A model generated the notes under the pieces. It did no database searches. It saw only the letters and a program-made list of their open reading frames with translations, and was not told the DNA's origin. A program made the position numbers and the translations under genes. Shown in pieces: positions 24,250 through 36,188 of a stretch of DNA of 64,000 nt (its first letter is position 1; each line of letters begins with the position of its first letter). Source of the stretch: Bettongia penicillata ogilbyi (lineage: Eukaryota > Chordata > Mammalia > Diprotodontia > Potoroidae); assembly GCA_023548195.1 (NCBI GenBank), contig JAJHZJ010000014.1:14546718-14610717 (forward strand), read 5' to 3'.

Positions 24250-25310
24250 GCCAAGAAGAGAATAAATAAATGTCATTCCATTTGGAGTAGAAATCAGAAT
24301 CCAAACGTATTATTTACAAGAAACATACTTGAAATAGAAAGATACACACAGAGTTAAATAAGGAACTGACATAGAATTTATTATGCTTCTGCTGAAATAA
24401 AACAGAAAAGGCAGAGGTAGCAACCATAATATCAGAAAAAAACAAAAGCAAAAATAGACATAATTAAAAGAAATAATCAGGGAAACTACATTTTGCTATA
24501 AAAAGGTACCATAGACAGCAAATTAAAATCGGTACTGAGTATATCTGCATAAATATCATATCATCCAAATTTTTGATGGAAAAGCTAAATGAGTTATAAG
24601 AAGAAATAGACAGCAAAGCTATGATAAAGAATGACTTCAAATTATTCCTCTCCAACCAAGATAAATCTAAGCATGAAAAAATTAAGGAGATGAACAGATT
24701 TTTGGAAAAGTTAGATATGATACATCTCTGGAGAATACTGAATGGGAATAAAAAAGAGTTTTCCTATTCTCAGCTGTACATAACAACTTCACAAAAAATT
24801 AATAATTAATTAGGGCATAAAAACTTCACAAATATGAAAAAAACAGAAATATTAAATGCACTTTAATCCAACCATGATGTGAAAAATTACATTCAACAAA
24901 AAGGGCCTTTGAAGCATAGATTAAAAATTAATTGGAAACTAAATAACATAACTTTAGGGGCTAAAGAAAAATCATTGCAGCAATCTATAATTTCATTAAG
25001 TATAATGACAAAAATTAAATCAAATGACAATAATGTAATGAGCACAAATTTTGAGAGGCAGCCAAAGAGGTACTTAGGAGAAATTTGTATATCTCTAAAT
25101 GTTTACATTAATAAAAGGGGAAAAGAGCAAATCAATAAATTGGTCATGCAATTAAAGAAACTAGAAAAACAGTAAACTAAAAATGCCTGATTAGGCAATA
25201 AGATAGAAATCTGAAAACCAAAAAAGAGATTAATAAAACTGAAAATAAAAAAACTATTGAAATAATAAATGAAATTAGAAATTAGTTTTATCGAAAAAAA
25301 TTGATGTCAT
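24250..25310 (+). mobile_element. L1 ORF2 fragment: endonuclease to start of RT
   Basis: Frames at 24621-24809 (DKSKHEKIKEMNRFLEKLDM, then IHLWRILNGNKKEF) and 24879-25175 follow the L1 endonuclease and the linker before the reverse transcriptase (IKLKKLEKQ-type end). The catalytic SDH region is decayed. The copy ends near 25310, where a minus-strand L1 tail begins. Many stops. Confidence 0.75.
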
Positions 25311-25935
25311 TGACTAATTTGATTTATTTTCAGTTTTTTAACATTTTTATTTAAAGCTTTGAGTTCCAAATTCTATCCTTCCTTGATTCCCTGCCCTTCC
25401 CCTTCCCTTAAGATGGCAAGCAATAAGATATGGGTTATGCATGTGCAATTATGTAAAACATTCCATACTAGTCACTTTCTACAACAAGTCTTATACAAAA
25501 GAAAAAATGAAAGAAAGTGAACTTCTGTCTGTATTCAAACAATATCAGCTCTTTTTCTGTAGGTGGTTAATGTGCTTCATTAGTCCCTTGGGATTGTCTT
25601 GGATTATTGTGTTGCTGAGAATAGCTAAATCATTCATGGTTCTTCGTTAAATGATATTGCTGTTTCTGTATAGGATGTTCTCCTGGTTCTGTTCACTTCA
25701 CTATGCATCAGTTCATATAAGTCTTTCCACGTTTTTCTAAAATCATCCTGCTTATCATTTCTTACAGTACAATAATATTCCATTACAATCATATACTACT
25801 GCTATTTAGTCACTCTCCAATTGATGGGCATTTCTTTGCTTTCCAACTCTTAGCCACCACAAAAATAGCTACTATAAATATTTTTGCACAAATAAGTGCT
25901 TTTCCCTTTTTTTGGATGTCTTTGGGATGGCTAAT
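25311..25935 (-). mobile_element. 5'-truncated L1 3' end, minus strand
   Basis: On the plus strand it reads in order 'gagttccaaattctatcc', 'attgtgttgctgagaatagc', 'ttctcctggttctgttcacttc', 'caattgatgggcatttctttg', 'ccaccacaaaaatagct' and 'gtctttgggatgg'. This is the antisense of the marsupial L1 3'UTR and the very end of ORF2. Short copy, no coding potential. Confidence 0.85.
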
Positions 25936-25968
25936 TGGATTTTTAAAAAGAAAGAAGAAAACTACATT

Positions 25969-26109
25969 TGTTGTTCAATTGTTTCAGTTATGTTTGATTC
26001 TTCCTGTCCCACTTTGAGGTTTTCTTAGTAAAGATCATAGAATGCTATTTCTTTCTCCAGCTCATTTTACAGATGAGGAAACTGAAGCAAACATGGTTAA
26101 GTGTTTAAG
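25969..26109 (-). repeat. tRNA-type SINE 3' part, minus strand
   Basis: The plus strand starts gttgttcaattgtttcagt (reverse of the '(aac)actgaa...' tail), then 'tttcttagtaaagat', 'attttacagatgaggaaact' and 'aaacatggttaagtg'. The SINE is cut off by the LTR that starts at 26110. Confidence 0.75.
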
Positions 26110-26463
26110 TGTGCTAAACCTAGAGAAGGAGAGGATTGTTGCTAGTCCTTTATTCCCAACTTCTAATCAAACATATTATTCCCCATGACTCAGTCATGTA
26201 ACCAATTATATTGTCCTTAACACAATGATGTCACCAACCCTATAACAAAATGTATTATTTCCTTACCTATCCTGTTCTTTTCTTTTTTCTTTACTTCCCA
26301 AAACCTATAAAAGGAGAGCTGTCATTCTGCTTGGGGTCTTTGGCCTAAAGTGAGGCATCCATTCACCTGCTTTATAAATAGGTAGCTCCATTGCTAATAA
26401 AAGTATTATCTTGCTTGGAGGAAACTTATCTCAGTCTATCTTTGTTGAATTTTACTTGTAACA
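26110..26463 (+). mobile_element. solo LTR inserted in a SINE
   Basis: A 354-bp segment beginning TGTGCTAAACC and ending TTGTAACA. It has a TATA box (cctataaaagg, about 26303), then AATAAA about 90 bp downstream (26396) and a 65-bp U5. The five bases before it (ttaag) and after it (ttaat) match at four positions, a possible 5-bp TSD. It lies directly against a tRNA-type SINE on the left and L1 tail sequence on the right. Confidence 0.65.
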
Positions 26464-26799
26464 TTAATTTTTAGAATAATTTATTTTTAATATTCTTCTA
26501 AAAAAAATTTTGAGTTCTAAATTCTCTCACTCCCTTGCCTTCCTCAAACACTGAAAAACCAAACAATATGATATCAGTTATACATCTGAATTCATACAAA
26601 ATATATTTCCATATTACCCATGTTGAAAAAAAACTCAATAAAAAGTAAAAAGCATAAAATGAAAAAAGTATGCTTCAATCAGTATTCAGAGTTCATCAAT
26701 TTTCTCTCTGGAGGGGAATAGCAATTTTCATCATGAGTAATTTGAAGTCTTGGAGCATTGTCATAATCAGAGTAGATAAATTTTTCACAGTTGATCTTC
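26464..26799 (-). mobile_element. L1 3' end fragment, minus strand
   Basis: 'ttgagttctaaattctctcac', 'tccatattacccatgttg' and 'catcatgagtaatttgaagtc...ggagcattgt' are antisense L1 3'UTR blocks. The copy ends at 'cacagttgatcttcatt', where the RTE-tailed SINE is inserted. Confidence 0.7.
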
Positions 26800-27107
26800 A
26801 TTGTTGTTGTATTTGTCCTTCGTTTTCAAAGAGGACCATGACATCAGGGAAATGATGACATGACTTGCAGTTCACTTTGATTTGAGTGAGGGAGGGCTGT
26901 GCAAGGTCACCAGTCTCCCTTTCTCCTCCAGGGTCCAGTGGCCAGATATTCATGAGAAAGACTGGAGATGGCCCAGGATGCAATGAGAGACTTTGTCCCT
27001 TTTAAGCGAAGGCCTTTTTGGGTTCTCCTTTTGAGTGAGGCAAATTCAGTGAGTAGGCCTCTTTAAGAAGTGAGTCAAAGGATGGCCCCTTTAATTGGAA
27101 AAAAAGA
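26800..27107 (-). repeat. marsupial SINE with RTE-type tail, minus strand
   Basis: The minus strand ends in 'atgtcatggtcctctttgaaaacgaaggac' followed by an (ACA)n-type tail (plus strand: ttgttgttgt, 26800). The same end occurs at 49645-49682 on the RTE-like LINE ('gtcctcttcaaaaatgaagg', 'acaacaacc'). The body has the known marsupial SINE blocks 'ggcccaggatgca' and 'gggctgtgcaaggtcacc' (plus-strand reading). An A-rich stretch marks the other end. A shared tail is how LINE enzymes recognise partner SINEs. Confidence 0.75.
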
Positions 27108-27280
27108 AAAAAAATTAACCTAGGAGGGAAGTCCTCCAGGGCTGCTGTTTCCAAGTGAAAGAATTACCATTGACATTCACTCTAAGCCAGGAGGGCCCAA
27201 AATACAGCCACAAAGTGGAGCTTGGGCAGGGACCAACTGTGGTACAATCTATGAATTCCAGAGTGTATGGGATTTAAGGT

Positions 27281-27287
27281 TCTGTGA

Positions 27288-27343
<56 letters not shown>

Positions 27344-27903
27344 AGGAAGGAAGGAAGGAAGGAAGGAAGGAAGGAAGGAAGGAAGGAAGGAAGGAAGGAA
27401 GGAAGGAAGGAAGGAAGGAAGGAAGGAAGGAAGGAAGGAAGGAAGGAAGGAAAGGAAGGAAGGAAGGAAGGAAGGAAGGAAGGAAGGAAGGAAGGAAGGA
27501 AGGAAGGAAGGAAGGAAGGAAGGAAGGAAGGAAGGAAGAAAGAAAAAAAGAAAGAAAGAAAGAAAGGGAGGAAGGGAGGAAGGAAGGAAGGAAGAAAGGA
27601 AGAAAGAAAAGAAAGAAAGAAAAAGAAAGAAAGGGAGGAAGGAAGGAAGGAAGGAAGGAAGAAAGGAAGAAAGAAAGAAAGAAAGAAAAAGAAAGAAAGA
27701 AAGAAAGAAAGGGAGGAAGGAAGGAAGGAAGGAAGGAAGGAAGGAAGGAAGGAAGGAAGGAGATAAGGAGAGAGGGAGGAAAGAGAGAGAAAGGTGGGAG
27801 AAAGGGGAAAAAGGAAGAGAAAAAAGAAAGAAAGGAAGGAAGGAAGAAAAAAAGAAAAAGGAAGGAAGGAAGGAAGAAAAAGAAAAAGGAAGGAAGGAAG
27901 AAA
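27281..27903. repeat. (GAAA)n/(GGAA)n microsatellite, 620 bp
   Basis: Nearly pure purine on the plus strand: a GAAA block (27281-27340), a long GGAA block (27341-27535, with one slippage base near 27450), then mixed GAAA/GGAA/GGGA units to 27903. The 160- and 108-codon frames across it (lysine/glutamate/glycine/arginine repeats) are by-products of the tetranucleotide and not genes. Confidence 0.97.
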
Positions 27904-28375
27904 AATGTTTTTCAGGTTCTTACTCCTGATTTCTCCCTATATACATTTAGGAAAAAAGTTTCTTACTGGTCTCTCTGTGTTCTGCTGTTGCTCTTCTAGG
28001 ATGTTGCATTCATTCACCCCTGCATTTCTAATGTCTGTAGTGTTTGTCCAACAAATGATTTCTTCAGGCTTGGTTTGGTTTTCTTTTAAAATAATGTTTC
28101 AAACATCTCTTTATTATTGAAAATTAATCTCTTTTTTCATGTGTGATTAAGCACAGATTTGCAGTGTAAATCCTTTCACTGCATTTTGAGCTCCACTGCT
28201 TTTCTGAGCACATTATTCAATTCCATCTTATATTTTCTGGTAGGTAAAGAACAGTCTTGCATTATTCAAATTTTCTTTCCTTTATATTTGAAAGTCTTTC
28301 TCCTGATCACTTGCAAGACCTGTTGTTTCTGATTTGAATTATTAAATTTAACTACTCTTCTCTTTAATGGAGGAA

Positions 28376-28400
28376 ATATATATATATATATATATATATA
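28376..28400. repeat. (TA)n microsatellite
   Basis: About 12 uninterrupted AT/TA units. Confidence 0.9.
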
Positions 28401-28554
28401 AATTTCCACTTAATTTTATGTTTTCAATAGTTCAGGACAGTTTTTTGTATTATCTCATGCATTATGATGTTCATAATGATTGTTTGATTTTTATCCTTCT
28501 GGAGAACTGTAATTCTTTTAAAAACTATACTTTGTTTATTTTCACATTCATATT

Positions 28555-30225
28555 TTAAAATTTTGAGTTCCAAATTCTAGCCTTTCCTCTAGCCCCTCCC
28601 ATTGAGCAGGTACTAATTATACATGTGAAAACATATACATGGAACACATATTTCCATATTAGCTATATTCCAAAAACTAAAAAGCAAAAAAAAAATAAAG
28701 TGGGAAAAAAAGCATAATTCAAGCTGCACTCAGGATTCATCAATTTCACTGGAGGTATACAGCATTTTTCATCATGAGTCCTTTGGAATTATTTTGGATC
28801 ACTGTGTTGATCAGAATAGCTAAGTCTTCTTACAGTTGGTCATCTTAACAAAATCATTTCCCAACTGATGGGCATCCATTCAATTTCCAATTCTTTGTCA
28901 CTACAAAAGTATTTTTGCACATATTTACAAAATATTTTTACACATTGTTTCTTTCCCTTTTTTTTCATTCCTATCAAAGGTATGCACAGTTTTGTAGTCC
29001 TTTGGGCATGGTTCCAAAGTGTTCTCTAGAAAGATTGCTCTCCAAAATGGTTGCATTAGTTCACAGTTCCATCAACAATAGTGTACTTATTCTTCTATGT
29101 CTTCTCCAGCAATTGTAATTTTCCTGTGGTACCATAGAGTTGTTTTAATTTGCATTTTGTGAGTAATCAGGAGTAATTTAGAGCACTTTTTCATATAACT
29201 TAACTTTAATTTCTTCTGAAAACTGCCTATTAATATCATTTGACACTTATCAACTGTGGAAATTTTAAAAATTATTTGTATAAATTTTTCTCAGTTTCCT
29301 ATATATTTGAAATATGATGCCTTATGCAAAGAAACTTGTTGTAAATCTCCTACCCCTACTTTACTGCTTTCTTTCTAGTTTTGACTGCATTGATTTTGTT
29401 TGTGTGAAACTCTGTTAAATTCCATATAATCAAAATTATCCATTTTACTTCCCATAATCCACTCTATTTCTGGTTTAGTCCTAAAGTCTTCCTTTATCCA
29501 TAGATCTTACAGGTAAGTTTTTCCATGCTCCCCTAATTTGCTTATGACATCACCCTCTATGTCAAAATCATGTACCCATTTTGTCCTTATTTTGCTATGT
29601 AGTATGAGATGCTGTTATGCATCTAGTTTTTTACAAACTCATTTCCAATTTTCCTAGCAATGTTCATCAGATAGTGAGTTTTTTCCCTGAAATCTTGGAT
29701 CTTTGGATTTATCAAATGCTAGATTCCTGTAGTCATTTACTACTGTATATATTGTACCTAATTTATTCTGTTGATTCACAATTCTATTTATTAACCAGTA
29801 TCATATTGTTTTGAAGATTAGTGTGTTGAATTATCTAGTTTGAAACCTGATACTGCTAGGTCAACTTCTTTCACATTTCTTTCTCACTGATTCCATTGAT
29901 ATTCTTGACCTTTTTTTTCTTCTTGATTAATTTTTTGTAACTCTTTTAGCTCTATAAAATAATTCTTTGGTACTTTGGTATGGTATTGAATAAGTGAATC
30001 AATTTAGGTAGAAATGTTATTTTTATTATACTGACTTGATACTGACTTATATATGAGCAATTAACGTTTCTCTAATTGTTTAGCTCTTCCTTTATTTGTG
30101 TGAAAAATGTTTCATAATTGTGCTCTTATAGTTCCTGGATTTGTCTTGGCAGATAAATTCACAAGCATTTTATTTTGCCTGCAGTTATTTTAAATGTAAT
30201 TTCCTTTCTTTCTATTAAATTGCTC
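28555..30225 (-). mobile_element. 5'-truncated L1: ORF2 C-terminus and 3'UTR, minus strand
   Basis: The plus strand reads antisense L1: 'tttgagttccaaattctagcc' (3'UTR), 'caactgatgggcatccattc', ORF2 C-terminal blocks around 28900-29470, 'tcatcagatagtgagttttt', 'ttggatttatcaaatgctaga', and 'aggtagaaatgttatttttattatactga' near 30008. It stops where a plus-strand L1 tail begins. No intact frame. Confidence 0.8.
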
Positions 30226-30960
30226 ATACACTTTGACCCAGGAATAGCATGATTAGCTCTCTTTCAGGGAAAAAAGAAAGAATCTATATGTTTGAAAATA
30301 TTTATAGTAGCTCTCTTTGTGTTGATGAGGAACTGAATATTGAGGGTATACCCATCATTTGGCTAAACAAGTTCTGGTATACAACTGTAATGGATTACTA
30401 CTGTGTTATAAGAAATGATGAACAGGATGATCTCATAGGGGAAAAAAAAGATTGGCATAAAATAACGAAGAGTAAAATGAGCAGAACCGAGAAAATATTG
30501 GATAAATTAACAGCAATATTGTTCAAAGAATTGTGAATGAATGCTATTTTTTAGTATTATAAGTACTCATACCAACTACAAGGACCTATGGAGAAAGATG
30601 CTTTCTACCTCCAGAGAAAAAAAATTGATAAACTCAAGTACAGTTTTACATATATAAATACATATATCTATTTCTAATGATGGCATTTAAAGTGACGGGG
30701 AGGGAGGAAAGGGGAAAAAACTGCACAATTGTGAGTAAAAAAAACTCATAAGGAAACACAGAAAAGCAGGGTTACTTTGAAAACAATTGTGTGGTATTTA
30801 TTATATAGGTTTTCAAAAAAAGGTAAATGATTTGAAATGGAGATTTATGATTTCATATTGAATCCTCTCTTTGTATTGTGCTGTGTAAAGGGATTTCGTA
30901 TTTCAACACAAAATGTGTAAAAATTTTTATAAAAGAAAACGGAAAACAAAGACTGAACAA
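30226..30960 (+). mobile_element. 5'-truncated L1 3' end, plus strand
   Basis: Starts 'attgctcatacactttgaccc' and includes 'aatatttatagtagctctc', 'ggaactgaatattgaggg', 'taatggattactactgtg' and 'aaaatgagcagaaccgag'. These are the end of L1 ORF2 and its 3'UTR; one 95-codon frame (30249-30536) covers the ORF2 end. Tail is A-rich near 30935-30955. It abuts, 5' end to 5' end, the minus-strand copy. Confidence 0.8.
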
Positions 30961-31129
30961 CGACATGGTTCTCGGTGCTGAATTTACTCTAACACAACTA
31001 TCAGATTCTTATGGAAGAGAAGATTGTTCTCACTCACCAACCTGGAATTGACCAGATTAAGCATATGAACATCACTTTCCAAAGTCTAATGGAGAAAGTT
31101 ACTAGAGACACGAACTACCTGGAAGTATT

Positions 31130-31385
31130 ATGCCTAGGCAAATTTTTTCCAATAAATATAAGAATAAGGCAAAATATCTCCCTTTCCTCACTATTATTTC
31201 ATGTAATTCTGAACTTGTAGAAAAGCAATAAGAGAAAAATATGAAAGAGGTAAAGATAAACAAAGATGAGATAAAATTATCGTTATTTGCTGATTTGCTG
31301 GATTACTTTAAAAATCCTAGTGAATCAGTAAAGAAACTGAGAAAATTACTATCTTTATCAAAATTGCTAGCTAAAAAAATAAATT
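31130..31385 (+). mobile_element. L1 ORF2 reverse-transcriptase fragment
   Basis: 'LSSLLFHVILNL' (about 31180-31218) corresponds to the SPLLFN block of L1 RT, and 31271-31310 reads IKLSLFADLLDYF, the catalytic FADD block with its second aspartate changed to leucine. The fragment is cut off by the 5' end of L1 D at 31386. This is the only recognisable RT active-site region near a 5' L1 end in the window, and it is non-functional. Confidence 0.7.
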
Positions 31386-32441
31386 GGGTGGAGTGAGAGC
31401 AACTATTCACCTAAGCTCTTAGACAAACTCCTTCAGATACCTCTAAAAAGGGAATCTGAATGGATTTTGGAGGGGCAGAATCCAAAAGGAGAAAGACTGT
31501 GCCAGATTTACAGCCCAGGCAGACTGGAAGGTCAATGGGGAGGATCTGTTCTCGAGGCTGGAGGAGCACACAGCACACAGTCCATAGGATGTACCAGCGA
31601 CATCCCCATTGTGGCAGGGCCCAGAAGGAAGCCCCAGGTGGTCTGAAGGAGTGACTGCACTGTGGAATCTCGGGCAAATCAGCCCAGGATGGGAGTCCAG
31701 AAGAACAGAGCCCCAGGTATCTGCAGCGGCTGCTCTTGAAACTATCAACCTATGGATTAAATGTCTGTAAGTCACCTACATGAACTTCCAGGAGCCAAGA
31801 TGGTGAAGTGATCAGTAAATGCTCTCCCCCTCCCCTTGTTGACCTTGAAAGACCCACAAAATATTTCCCCAGGAAAAGTCCTGGAACTGTGGGATCAGCC
31901 GAAGGGGCAAACAGTCTCTTAGCACATGAGGCTAGGAAAATCACTAAGGATGGTCCCTCTTGCTGTGGCTGAAGGGGACCAGTGCAGGACCAGAGCTGTC
32001 CCAGGCAACCCCACCTCAGCAAATTGGGAGGAGATCCTGAGCCCCAGGAGGCTAGAGCCCTGCAACTACCAACACCAGGACCCCAGGCATGCCTCAGCAC
32101 CCCAGGAGAATTGGGAAGACACTAGCACAGACAGGTTCACCAACTGCTGAGCTTGCCTATGCTCTAGCTCAGCAGAGGAGACCTCCTGTGGCCAGACCAC
32201 CCCAACCCCCACACTTAACACAACTAGCTCTAGGGTAACTCCAGGAAAACACAGAAAGACTTCACTTGGCCTCTGCTATCTCACCAGCCAGCTCAGCACC
32301 AAGTAAGCTGTAGCATTTTAGCTTCTAACTGAAAGAACCAGAGGCCACAACACACAAAGCCTCAAGTTCAAGGCACAAGAACTGTGAGACAGAGCCCCTT
32401 GTGCCCCAGAAGCAGAGATCTACTTAAAAGTCAGAAAAAGG

Positions 32442-33040
32442 GTGATCATCATGAATAGGAAGCAAAATAGGAAAGAAAAGATCATAGAATCTTTCTATAA
32501 GGACAAGGACCAAAACACGAATACTAAAGAGGTCATCATTGAGACTGTACTCCCATCTGAAACTTCAGAAGGGAATATGAAGTGGTTACAAGCCCAAAGA
32601 GCATTCTTAGAAGAGTTGAAGAAGGATTTTAAAAGCCATATTAGAGAAATAGAAGAAAAACTGGCCAATGATTTTAAAAATATGAAAAAAGAAATCACAG
32701 AAGAATTTAAAAGGAAAATTGGGCAAATGGAAAATGCAGTACAAAAACTAACTGGAGAAAATAACTCCTTAAAAGGAACAAATTGAACAGATGGAAAAGG
32801 AGATGCGAAAGTTAATTGAAGAAAACAATTCGATAAAAATTAGAATCAGGCAAGTGTAAGCTAATGACTTTATGAGACATCAAGAATTAGGCAAACAAAA
32901 TCTAAAGAATGAAAAGGTAGAAGAAAATGTAAATTATCTAACTGGAAAAACAACTGGCCTGGAAAATAGATCCAGGAGAGAAAAATCTAAGAAATATTAG
33001 TCGACCAGAAAGCCACGATGAAAAAAGAGCCTGGACAAAA
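32442..33040 (+). pseudogene. L1 D ORF1 N-terminal half
   Basis: Frame 32442-32786 reads MNRKQNRKEK...FLEELKKDFKSHIREIEEKL, an L1 ORF1 N-terminus entering the coiled coil; a stop follows at 32784. After further frameshifts the sequence carries the end of the coiled coil (tggaaaatagatccaggaga, about 32958) and breaks off at 'agcctggac' (about 33030), inside the RNA-recognition domain. Non-coding. Confidence 0.75.
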
Positions 33041-33679
33041 AAATAAATTAAATAACCTGATAACATAAAAGAAAAAGGAATAAGCAAAATTCCAAAGGGA
33101 AATATATAACAAAATGAAACGAGGAAGAGTTGGGAATTGGGCTAAAGAGGACTAATGGGAATAGAACCACCTTTTTAAAATTGGCTAAAATTACTGAAAT
33201 AACAGTGGAAGAGGAGGGGAAAATCAAAATTTCAAAACTATCAAAGAGATATAAAGGAAAATATAAAACCAATTCTCATAATTTTATATGGGAATAGATT
33301 AAATTATTCTTTAAAATGAAAAAAGTGATAGACTGAATAAGAAAACAAAACCCCACACATACAGGATAAAAATGAGGTACCAGAAAAAAATTTAATCTGA
33401 ATCAGATGAATCCAGAAAATCAGGATTGCAATTCTGTTATCAAATAAAGCAAAAACAAATATACAAAAAAATTAAAATGAATGAACAAAGAAACTACATT
33501 GTGCTGAAAGGAACCATAGATAGCAGTATTAAATTTATATGCTCCAAATGCCTTAGTATCCATATTCATAAAGGAAACAATAACTAAGCTAAAATATATT
33601 CAATTCTATGCTTTCTCTTTATTTTCCTGTTAGATATCCAAATGTGAGAGAGGGATTTTGAAATCTCTGGATAGCATTA

Positions 33680-33812
33680 TACACACACACACACATACGC
33701 ATACACACACACACATATATATATGTATGTATGTGTGTGTGTATATATATACATACATACATATATGTGTATATATGTGTGTATATATACATATACATAT
33801 ATATATCCCTTC
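33680..33812. repeat. compound (CA)n(TA)n(TG)n microsatellite
   Basis: Alternating CA, then TATATG and TGTG, then TA/CATA units. Short open frames on both strands across it are simple-sequence artefacts. Confidence 0.95.
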
Positions 33813-34262
33813 TCAAATTTAGGTAACTCTAACAGAAAAATAAAAAGAAAATATATAATTGAATGGATTGGTGGAGAAACTAAAATAAAAGATTCCTGCC
33901 ATCTTCCTAATGTGACTACAAAAGTATATACATATTTCCCCATACCACATGGAACATTTGCAAGTTGATCATATGTTGAGGCACAGAGATATTGAAATAA
34001 ATTTTTAAAACACAATAATAGTAAATACATTATTTATAGACTAGAATAAAATTTTAAAAGTCATTGGTTCAGGGGTTACAAATGGAAAGGCCTACAAATA
34101 CATTTCCCAGATAGAGACTTTATAAGGAGATCATAAATAATTAATGACTCAAAGAATAAATCAAAGAAACAATAAATAGTTATAGGAAAGAAAATGATAA
34201 TGATGAAACAATGTACCAAAATTTCTAGTATATAACTAAAGCAGTCCTTTGGAAGGAAATCA

Positions 34263-34843
34263 TGTTGATGGGGTACAGACTTTGGGAACCTCCTTGAACT
34301 CTCTTTGAATCTTTGGGCAGTGTCTTGGGATCGATAAACTTTTCATTATCACTATGCCCAAATCTCTGTTATACTTCCCACCCTTGATCCTATCAAAATC
34401 CCATTTTCCAGGCTACTGGCCACTCCCATCAAGATCCTCCCTAGATTCTATCTTTATTCACCCCAAGGTACTAGTCATTCCCAACAAGATCTCTAGATAC
34501 CTCAGGCTACTCACCACTCCCATTAAGATCATTCCCTAGAACCCCCAGACTACTAGACCACCCCCAGATTCCTCCCACAGTCTTTCTGTATATAAGATCC
34601 ATCTTGCCTCCATGAAGGTGCTCAGATTCAACCTAGCTCAGACTCTGTCTAGCTGAGAGTCTATCTGGCCCACTTGTTAATACAAGAGTTATAAATGCTT
34701 AGTCTCCTTAAGAGTCAACCCAATATGGCAAATCTTTAATAAACTCTGTTTTACTTTGGCTGAAAAAAGGTTTGAGCTAAATTCATTTGATTAAGATCCA
34801 GCATGTTAGTATTTTGGGGTCCCCAATACTCTGAACCTCAACA
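34263..34843 (+). mobile_element. solo LTR in L1 D
   Basis: A 581-bp LTR with inverted ends TGTTGA...TCAACA. A TATA box (tctgtatataag, about 34590) is followed by AATAAA about 145 bp downstream (34737) and a U5 ending ctcaaca. It interrupts L1 D: the L1 reads ggaaggaaat before and atatgcctataaat after, contiguous in L1 sequence. TSD is unclear (atca versus atat). The LTR at 231-790 is a diverged relative on the other strand. Confidence 0.75.
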
Positions 34844-34934
34844 ATATGCCTATAAATATACAATAAGCAAACTAAAAAAAGAAAGAATAAATTAACTGAA
34901 TATGTTTTTTAAAAAACCCAAACAAATAAACAAA

Positions 34935-35165
34935 CTAAGCACAAGGGGCAAGTAGGTGATGCAGCTCTTCCTAATTTCAAATCTGGCCTCAGACATAAGC
35001 TTTGTGACTCAGGGCAAGTGACTTAACCCTATTTGCTTCAGTTTCTTCATCTGTAAAATAAGTTGGAGAAGGAAAGGACAGATCACTCAAGTGTCTTTAC
35101 CAAGAAAATCTCAAATGGGTCAGAAACAATGGGACATGACTGAAAATATGACTAACCAAAAATAA
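34935..35165 (+). repeat. tRNA-type marsupial SINE
   Basis: Reads 'aatttcaaatctggcctcaga', 'gtgactcagggcaagtgac', 'ttcagtttcttcatctgtaa', 'agttggagaaggaaa', 'accaagaaaatctcaaatggg', 'gggacatgactgaaa'. Head partly lost. Same family as 18526-18780. Confidence 0.8.
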
Positions 35166-35999
35166 GCACAAAAGAGGAGATGTTAAAAATTCGGGAGTGG
35201 ATTCTGGGAAGATGGCAGAACAGGTCAGAAATTTTTCAGGTCTTCAAATTTCCTCCACAAAAAAAGACAGAACATCACGTCACATCACAGCAGCAGAAAA
35301 AAAAACAAGGGGTAAAACAGTCATCCTCTTAAGACAATTTAAGAAGACTCCTGGAAAAATCAGACATCCAGAGGTGGATATTTGGTCTAAGTGAAGTGCA
35401 AACACTCCCTGGCCCCCTCTGCAGAGTCAACAAACAACAAGCCCTCGGGACAACTGGGCTGAGAGGTGGCCTATGCCTTAGAAACTCATTTTGCAGATGG
35501 AGGTCTGACTACTGAGTAGGGAAAGATTCCACTGTTGAGGGACACCAAGCACAGCGGTGCTGACCAGGTCACCTGGGCCTGGGACTGCAGGGAAAAAGAG
35601 CTAACACACACCTGGTAAGTGCAGCAGTGAAAGGAAGATTCCCTGAAGGCTGTGAGCACTTGCAGAAGAGCAGAGTCAGTTGCAAGGCAGAGGAGACATT
35701 TGTAGTTTGCAGCCACTAGAGGGACAAGGAGCAAGATCATTTGTGAGCCAATGTGTTTATGGCCTCTAGCTGTGGCTTAGGAATGGAGTGGAGACAAGAG
35801 ACAGGAGCCCAAGGTTGAGTCTTAAGACAGACATCAGAAAATAGCAGTAAGAGATTTGGGGATCATTTCCCATTCCTCAGGACTACAACTTGATTACACT
35901 AATAACTGCTGAAAATGAATAAATAAATGAGAAAGAAAAAAAGGAGAAGGCAAAGGAGAAAAAACCCAACCATAGATCATTACTATGGGGATAGAGAAG

Positions 36000-36156
36000 T
36001 GACCCGGGTCCGGGTCCTTCAGGTGACACTCTCTCAGTGGGCTTCTGCTTCGGACGTCTCCGGATTTCCCTCCCCGGGGGACTCGGCGGAGGGACTCAGT
36101 CAGACACTTCTTCAGGAGGCATATACTTTATTAAGTGCAGAGGAATCCCCCCCCCC

Positions 36157-36188
<32 letters not shown>

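Larger units (their letters stand above)
31386..34262 (+). mobile_element. L1 LINE 'D', 5' half only, internally deleted
   Basis: Contains a two-module 5'UTR (outer 31386-31790, inner from gagccaagatggtg at 31793 to 32440), ORF1 N-terminal half (32451-33040), then early ORF2 endonuclease sequence (about 33270-33600 and 33820-34262) interrupted by a CA/TA/TG microsatellite. The second half of ORF1 and the intergenic region are missing near 33040-33270. The element stops at a solo LTR (34263), after which a short piece (34844-34920) appears to continue it; RT is absent. Confidence 0.75.

Noticed and set aside
27284..27766. 160-codon open frame of Lys/Glu/Gly/Arg repeats
   Set aside because: Translation of a GAAA/GGAA microsatellite; no start context or domain.
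28555..30960. Twin-priming inversion of a single L1
   Set aside because: Both halves contain ORF2 end plus 3'UTR, so they are two insertions.
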